Shown piece by piece: positions 9,197 to 13,150 of a stretch of DNA of 13,150 bases. The DNA comes from Gammaproteobacteria bacterium. GTDB lineage: Bacteria > Pseudomonadota > Gammaproteobacteria > Xanthomonadales > Xanthomonadaceae. How positions within the stretch are numbered: position 1 is the first letter of the stretch; every line of letters begins with the position of its first letter. The stretch is taken from assembly GCA_030431185.1 (NCBI GenBank), contig JAUIJO010000069.1:1-13150 (forward strand), in the 5' to 3' direction. The notes under the pieces were generated by a model. The model searched no databases and was not told where the DNA came from. It saw only the letters and a list, made by a program, of their open reading frames with translations. Made by a program: the position numbers and the translations under genes.

Positions 9197-9577
9197 TCAA
9201 GCGGCCTGAGCGGGAATCGACTGGTTGGTATGCGTCAATCGGTTCTCGCGGTCAACGTAGACCAAGGTCGGCTTGTATTCCGCCGCTTCTGCCTCGTCGC
9301 ACTGGCCGTAGGCACAGATGATGACCAGGTCGCCCGGCTGGGCGAGGTGCGCGGCGGCGCCGTTCACCGAGATCACGCCACTGCCCTCTTCGCCACGGAT
9401 GGCGTAGGTGACGAAGCGATGTCCATTGTTGATGTTGAAGATGTGCACCTGCTCGTATTCGCGGATGCCCGAGATATCGAGCAGGCGGCCGTCGATCGCG
9501 CACGAGCCCTCGTAGTGCAGCTCGGCATGGGTCACGGAAGCGCGGTGGATCTTGGCCTTGAGTACATTCAGCAGCAT
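9197..9577 (-). CDS. panD: Aspartate 1-decarboxylase proenzyme
   Basis: Makes beta-alanine from L-aspartate for pantothenate synthesis. The 126-residue proenzyme cleaves itself between Gly24 and Ser25 (HYEGSC), turning Ser25 into the pyruvoyl cofactor; the site is intact. Other active-site residues are at their usual positions: Lys9, Arg54 and Tyr58 (HRFVTY). Length and N terminus (MLLNVLKAKIHRASVTHAEL) match the family. Upstream GACGGA is a weak, distant Shine-Dalgarno. It supplies beta-alanine to PanC, encoded 157 bp upstream. That is the largest gap in this block, so panD-pgi may have its own promoter. Confidence 0.97.
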   Translation of the reverse strand: MLLNVLKAKIHRASVTHAELHYEGSCAIDGRLLDISGIREYEQVHIFNINNGHRFVTYAIRGEEGSGVISVNGAAAHLAQPGDLVIICAYGQCDEAEAAEYKPTLVYVDRENRLTHTNQSIPAQAA

Positions 9578-9610
9578 GGCGTTAATTCCGTCGCGGGGAC
9601 GGCTGTTCGA

Positions 9611-9649
9611 CGTGAATCGTGAAGTCTAGCAGCCGATGGCGCGACGCAA
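9611..9649 (-). promoter_or_regulatory. Possible panD promoter with tandem repeat
   Basis: In the 157-bp panC-panD gap, minus-strand TTGCGT (9649-9644) and TAGACT (9628-9623) lie 15 nt apart, shorter than the preferred 17. A tandem repeat CGTGAA-T-CGTGAA (9611-9623, plus strand) sits directly downstream of the -10, across the expected start site, and could be an operator half-site pair. The rest of the gap shows only GC-rich sequence with no ORF or RNA gene I can support. Confidence 0.25.
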
Positions 9650-9734
9650 CATGTCCGCGCGGCCCGGAACCGCCCATTCGCGGGCGCAGGGGCGGAACAC
9701 AGCGGTGCAGCGGCGCGGCGGCGTCAGCGGGGAT

Positions 9735-10580
9735 TCATGAACCCGGCTCGAGGTTGTCGATCAGCCGGGTCCGCCCCAGCCGGGCCGCGACCAGGGCGAC
9801 CCAGGGTGCATGGGGCACCGCCGGGCCCGACAGGTCGGCCCGCTGCATCGTGGCGTAGTCGACGTCGAAGCCCCCGGCCTGCAGGCGCCCACGGGCCATG
9901 CGTTCGACCGCCTCGACGCCCTCCCCCGCCTCAAAGGCCCGTCGCATCGCCTGGAGGGTGGCGTGGATGCCGGCCGCGCGCGGGCGTTCGTCCGGCCCCA
10001 GGTACTGGTTGCGCGAGCTCATCGCCAGGCCGTCGGCCTCGCGCAGGATCGGCGCGGCGACGATGCCGACCGGAAACGCGAGTTCGCGCACGAGGTAGCG
10101 GATCACCGCGAGCTGCTGGTAGTCCTTGCGGCCGAACACCGCCGTGTCCGGCTGCACCTGGTTGAACAGGCGCGCGACGACGGTCGCGACGCCATCGAAG
10201 TGGCCCGGGCGATGCGCGCCTTCGAGCACGCCGGTGACGCCGGGCACCCGCAACTGCACGGTGCCGTCGACGCCGAACGGATACATGGTGTCCAGCGAGG
10301 GCATCCACACCGCGTCGCAGCCGGCCGCGTCCAGGCCCTCGGCATCCGCCTCCGGGGTCCGCGGATAGCGGGCGAAATCCTCGTCGGGGCCGAACTGGGT
10401 CGGATTGACGAACACGCTGGCGACCACGCGGTCGGCATGGCGCCGCGCGAGTTCGACCAGCGAGAAATGCCCCGCGTGCAGATTGCCCATCGTCGGCACC
10501 AGCGCCACGCGCAGGCCTTCGCGCTTCCATGCGGCGACGCGCGCGCGCAGGCCATCGAGTTCGGTCAGGGTCTCAAGCAT
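9735..10580 (-). CDS. panC: Pantothenate synthetase
   Basis: Joins pantoate and beta-alanine with ATP, through a pantoyl adenylate, to give pantothenate. It has 281 residues, standard length. Rossmann-type adenylyl-transferase motifs are clear: VPTMGNLHAGH (28-38, HIGH-like HAGH), SVFVNPTQFGPDEDFARYPRT (55-75), GHFDGVATVV (126-135), FGRKDYQQ (149-156), and the KMSKS-like segment READGLAMSSRN (180-191). The ATG at 10580 fits the family N terminus but has no recognisable Shine-Dalgarno. It follows panB after 50 bp and is very likely in the same transcript. Confidence 0.97.
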   Translation of the reverse strand: MLETLTELDGLRARVAAWKREGLRVALVPTMGNLHAGHFSLVELARRHADRVVASVFVNPTQFGPDEDFARYPRTPEADAEGLDAAGCDAVWMPSLDTMYPFGVDGTVQLRVPGVTGVLEGAHRPGHFDGVATVVARLFNQVQPDTAVFGRKDYQQLAVIRYLVRELAFPVGIVAAPILREADGLAMSSRNQYLGPDERPRAAGIHATLQAMRRAFEAGEGVEAVERMARGRLQAGGFDVDYATMQRADLSGPAVPHAPWVALVAARLGRTRLIDNLEPGS

Positions 10581-10630
10581 GTCGGGCGGAAGCCATCACG
10601 GGACGGGGCCGGCCATTGTCGCCGATCCGC

Positions 10631-11464
10631 TCAGGCGTAGGCATGCGCGGCATCGGGGAAGCGGCCCTCGCGGACCGCTTCGGCATAGGCCAGGGCCGCC
10701 GCCGCGACCGAGCCGCCCTCGGCGAGGAAATCCTTGACGAAGCGGGGCCGCCGGTGGCCGCTGTCGAGCCCGAGCATGTCGTGCAGGACCAGCACCTGGC
10801 CGTCGCAGCCGGGACCGGCGCCAATGCCGATGGTGGGGATCTCCAGGTCGGCGGTGATCGACGCGGCGACACCGGTGGGCACGCACTCGAGCACCAGCAT
10901 CGAGGCGCCGGCGTCCTGCACGGCACGGGCCTCTTCGCCGAGCCGCGCGGCGGCGGCTTCGTCGCGGCCCTGCACCTTGTAGCCGCCCAGGCGCAGCACC
11001 GATTGCGGGGTCAGGCCCAGATGCGCGCAGACCGGGATCTCGCGCTCGACGAGGTGGCGGATCACGTCCAGTTTGTGTCCCGCGCCCTCGAGCTTGACCA
11101 TGCCGGCACCCGCCTGCAGGAACGCCACCGAGGCGTCCAGCGCGCGCGCCGGCGTGGCGTCGGCGGCGAACGGCAGGTCGGACACGAGCAGGGCGCGCGA
11201 CAGGCCACGCGCCACGCACGCGGTGTGGTAGGCGATGTCGTCCACGGTCACCGGCAATGTGCTGTCGCGGCCCTGGACGACCATGCCGAGCGAATCGCCC
11301 ACCAGGATCAGGTCGATGCCCGCCGAATCGAGCGTGCGGGCGAAACCGGCGTCGTAGCAGGTCAGCATCGCCAGCTTGCGGCCGTCGCGCTTGGCCTGGG
11401 CCAGCGCGGGGACGGTCCATGGCTTGCCTGCGGGCGCGTCTTCTTTCGATGTCGAGGCGTACAT
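10631..11464 (-). CDS. panB: Ketopantoate hydroxymethyltransferase
   Basis: First committed step of pantothenate synthesis: transfers a hydroxymethyl group from 5,10-methylene-tetrahydrofolate to 2-ketoisovalerate. The protein has 277 residues and a TIM-barrel family sequence. Metal ligands are Asp57 (VGDSLG), Asp96 (SDLPF) and Glu126 (KLEGAGH); the catalytic Glu is Glu193 (VLECVP). HLGLTPQS (148-155) and IGIGAG (212-217) are also conserved. The frame is open up to 11572, but the added 36 residues have no family resemblance, so the ATG at 11464 is preferred. Only a weak CAGG precedes it. The 116-bp gap to folK includes TACACT (minus strand, 11499-11494), a possible -10 with no matching -35. 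Confidence 0.96.
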   Translation of the reverse strand: MYASTSKEDAPAGKPWTVPALAQAKRDGRKLAMLTCYDAGFARTLDSAGIDLILVGDSLGMVVQGRDSTLPVTVDDIAYHTACVARGLSRALLVSDLPFAADATPARALDASVAFLQAGAGMVKLEGAGHKLDVIRHLVEREIPVCAHLGLTPQSVLRLGGYKVQGRDEAAAARLGEEARAVQDAGASMLVLECVPTGVAASITADLEIPTIGIGAGPGCDGQVLVLHDMLGLDSGHRRPRFVKDFLAEGGSVAAAALAYAEAVREGRFPDAAHAYA

Positions 11465-11546
11465 GCGCGGGGCCTGTGGCTGCGTGGGAATGGAGTGTAC
11501 GGGGCCCTGCGGGGGCATCCGGCAGGACGTGGACTCGTGGGGCATG

Positions 11547-11567
11547 GTCGCGGAAACCGGCCGCGAC
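11547..11567. repeat. Inverted repeat between folK and panB
   Basis: Arms GTCGCGG and CCGCGAC, 7 bp perfect with a 7-nt loop, starting 14 nt past the folK stop on the transcribed strand. No T-run follows. It may be a weak transcript hairpin between folK and panB, or chance in GC-rich DNA. Confidence 0.3.
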
Positions 11568-11580
11568 GGCACCGGGGGAC

Positions 11581-12078
11581 CTAGCCTATCGCTTCGATGT
11601 CCTCGACCGCCATCGCCTGCAGCAGGTCGCGCGCCGGGCCCTGGCCGGGGATGACGATCCCTGGCGCGATCTCCAGCAACGGCAGCAACGCGAACGCGCG
11701 CTCGTGCAGGCGCGGGTGCGGCACCTGCAGGCCAGGCAGGTCGAGCACGGCGTCACCGTAGAGCAGCAGGTCCAGGTCGAGCACGCGCGGCCCCCATCGC
11801 GGATCGTCCTCCCGCCGGTCGCGCCCGGCCTCGCGCTCGATGTCGAGCATCGACGCCAGCAGGGGGCCCGGGGCCAGGCCGGTCTCGAGCAGGGCCACCG
11901 CATTGATGAAGTCGGGCTGGTCGACCCGCCCCCACGCCGGGGTGCGGTAGAGGCGCGAGGCCCGCAGGCAACGCGTGGCGGGGAGCCCGTCCAGCGCCGC
12001 GACGGCGGCGCGCACGGCGGCCTCCGCCGCGCCCAGGTTGGCACCGAGGCCTACATAGGCCTTCACCGGCGTGTCCAC
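11581..12078 (-). CDS. folK: 6-hydroxymethyl-7,8-dihydropterin pyrophosphokinase
   Basis: Transfers pyrophosphate from ATP to 6-hydroxymethyl-dihydropterin, the step before dihydropteroate synthase in folate synthesis. It has 165 residues, similar to the roughly 159 of E. coli. Motifs are GLGANLG (10-16), YRTPAWG (44-50), QPDFINA (54-60), the HPPK signature RWGPRVLDLDLLLYG (94-108) with Mg ligands Asp101 and Asp103, and VPHPRLHERAFALLPL (119-134). The start is a GTG at 12078 with GGAAG only 2 nt upstream; a GTG at 12066 with GGTGG before it would remove four residues and is nearly as likely. It lies 16 nt downstream of pcnB and upstream of the folate-using panB. Confidence 0.95.
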   Translation of the reverse strand: MDTPVKAYVGLGANLGAAEAAVRAAVAALDGLPATRCLRASRLYRTPAWGRVDQPDFINAVALLETGLAPGPLLASMLDIEREAGRDRREDDPRWGPRVLDLDLLLYGDAVLDLPGLQVPHPRLHERAFALLPLLEIAPGIVIPGQGPARDLLQAMAVEDIEAIG

Positions 12079-12094
12079 CGCTTCCGGATGCCGG

Positions 12095-13150
12095 TCAGGG
12101 CTTGCGACGACGTCGGCGACGACGACGGCGCGGCTCCTCGTCGGCCTCTTCGTCCCGCGCGGCCGCGGCCTCGGCCTGCGCGGCGATCACGTTGGCCGGG
12201 TCGAGCTGCGCCTCGCGCCAGAACTCGACGTCCGCGGCGTGCTCGTCCGAGGCGGCCAGGCGGAGGCTGAGGAAATCGAAGGCGGCGCGGAAGCGCGGAT
12301 GGCCGAGCAGCTTGAACATGCGCTTGCGCTGGCGACTGCTGAAGCGCGACTGCAGCAGCCAGATCTCCTGCATCGGCAGCGAGAAGCGTCGCGGCAGGGC
12401 GATCATGTCGAGCTGATGGACGGTCACCCGGTCCGCGGCGCGGCGTTGCGCCTCGACCGCGTGCATGCCCTGCGACTGCAGCTGGTAGAGGGTGCGGCAA
12501 TACGCCGGCCACAGCAGCAGCGCGAACAGGAAGGCCGGGGACACCGGCTCGTCGTTGGCCACGCGTTCGTCGGTGTTGCGGAACCCCGCCAGCAGGAAGT
12601 TGCGCAGCGCGCCACTCTTGTTGGACGACAGCGCGGCCGCCGTCTCCGGCAGCAACACCGGCAGCAGGCCGTGGCGCTCGAGGCCGAGGAAGCTCTCGAC
12701 CGCGTGCCCCGACAGGAACATCTTCAGGCATTCCTCGAACAGCCGCGCCGGTGCCGAGTCGGCGACCAGGGGCGCGAGCCGGCCGATGGGTTCGGCGGTG
12801 GTGGCCTCGATCGCGAACCCGAGCTTGGCCGCCAGCCTCACCGCCCGCAGCATGCGCACCGGATCCTCGCGGTAGCGGGTCTCCGGGTCGCCGATCAGGC
12901 GCATCAGGCGGCTCTCGACGTCGTCGTAGCCGCCGGTGTAGTCGCGGACCGAGAAATCCTCGATCGAGTAGTACAGCGCGTTGGCGGTGAAGTCCCGACG
13001 GATCGCATCCTCTTCGATCGAACCGTACACGTTGTCGCGCACCAGCCGCCCGCCCTCGACCTCGCGGTCGCCGCTGCCGTCGTCGGTATTGGCGCGGAAG
13101 GTGGCGACCTCGATGATCTCGCGGCCGAACACGACATGGGCCAGGCGGAA
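12095..13150 (-). CDS. pcnB: Poly(A) polymerase I, 5' end outside window
   Basis: Adds poly(A) tails to RNA 3' ends, which promotes decay of mRNA fragments and small RNAs. The window holds 351 C-terminal residues; the frame is open through the right edge (FRLAHVVFGREIIEVATF), so the nucleotidyltransferase start with its catalytic Asp pair is missing. Conserved parts are RRDFTANALYY (fragment 51-61), DPETRYREDPVRMLRAVR (neck and tRNA-nucleotidyltransferase-like segment), PARLFEE, and a C-terminal region resembling E. coli PcnB (PAFLFALLLWP, RKRMFKLLGHPRFRAAFDFL). These favour PcnB over CCA-adding enzyme. The protein ends in an acidic DEEADEEP stretch and nine consecutive arginines, then KP; E. 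coli PcnB also has a basic tail. Confidence 0.94.
   Translation of the reverse strand, partial: FRLAHVVFGREIIEVATFRANTDDGSGDREVEGGRLVRDNVYGSIEEDAIRRDFTANALYYSIEDFSVRDYTGGYDDVESRLMRLIGDPETRYREDPVRMLRAVRLAAKLGFAIEATTAEPIGRLAPLVADSAPARLFEECLKMFLSGHAVESFLGLERHGLLPVLLPETAAALSSNKSGALRNFLLAGFRNTDERVANDEPVSPAFLFALLLWPAYCRTLYQLQSQGMHAVEAQRRAADRVTVHQLDMIALPRRFSLPMQEIWLLQSRFSSRQRKRMFKLLGHPRFRAAFDFLSLRLAASDEHAADVEFWREAQLDPANVIAAQAEAAAARDEEADEEPRRRRRRRRRKP

Noticed and set aside
7823..9622. A 599-codon plus-strand frame antisense to pgi and panD
   Set aside because: Same artefact; PanD and Pgi on the minus strand have every catalytic residue in place.
11465..11572. N-terminal extension of panB by 36 codons
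   Set aside because: The extension does not resemble PanB proteins, which begin close to the chosen ATG.

Overview
This is a very GC-rich stretch of ordinary core-genome DNA, densely packed with housekeeping genes. Gene order and protein sequences point to a gammaproteobacterium of the Xanthomonadaceae/Lysobacteraceae (Lysobacter, Luteimonas, Xanthomonas and relatives). That placement is an inference from synteny and protein resemblance, not from a search. I see no mobile element, CRISPR array, rRNA, tRNA, phage gene or compositional island.

Left block (16-6528, all minus strand, read right to left): nnr, tsaE, amiC-type amidase, mutL, then a DUF1684 lipoprotein. The first four repeat the Escherichia coli order yjeF-yjeE-amiB-mutL. 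The lipoprotein stands where E. coli has miaA-hfq. nnr and tsaE overlap by 8 nt, and mutL and the lipoprotein are 4 nt apart. The two larger gaps, before amiC and before mutL, hold inverted or direct repeats.

Centre (6529-7630): queG runs on the plus strand, divergent from nnr across only 25 bp. That gap is a dyad: 6-bp inverted arms centred exactly on a TATA core that can serve as a -10 element in both directions. It is the most interesting feature here, because both transcripts would start within a few bases of their start codons. queG then converges on pgi with 27 bp between them.

Right block (7658-13150, minus strand): pcnB (5' end beyond the window), folK, panB, panC, panD, pgi. It supplies RNA polyadenylation, one folate step, three of the four steps to pantothenate (panE, ketopantoate reductase, is not here) and glucose-6-phosphate isomerase. 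PanB uses methylene-tetrahydrofolate, which links it to folK.

I did not find an undescribed system. The points worth a second look are the symmetric nnr/queG promoter, an endonuclease-type motif in MutL, the FHA-like half of the DUF1684 lipoprotein, structured leaders before mutL and amiC, and the general lack of Shine-Dalgarno sequences.
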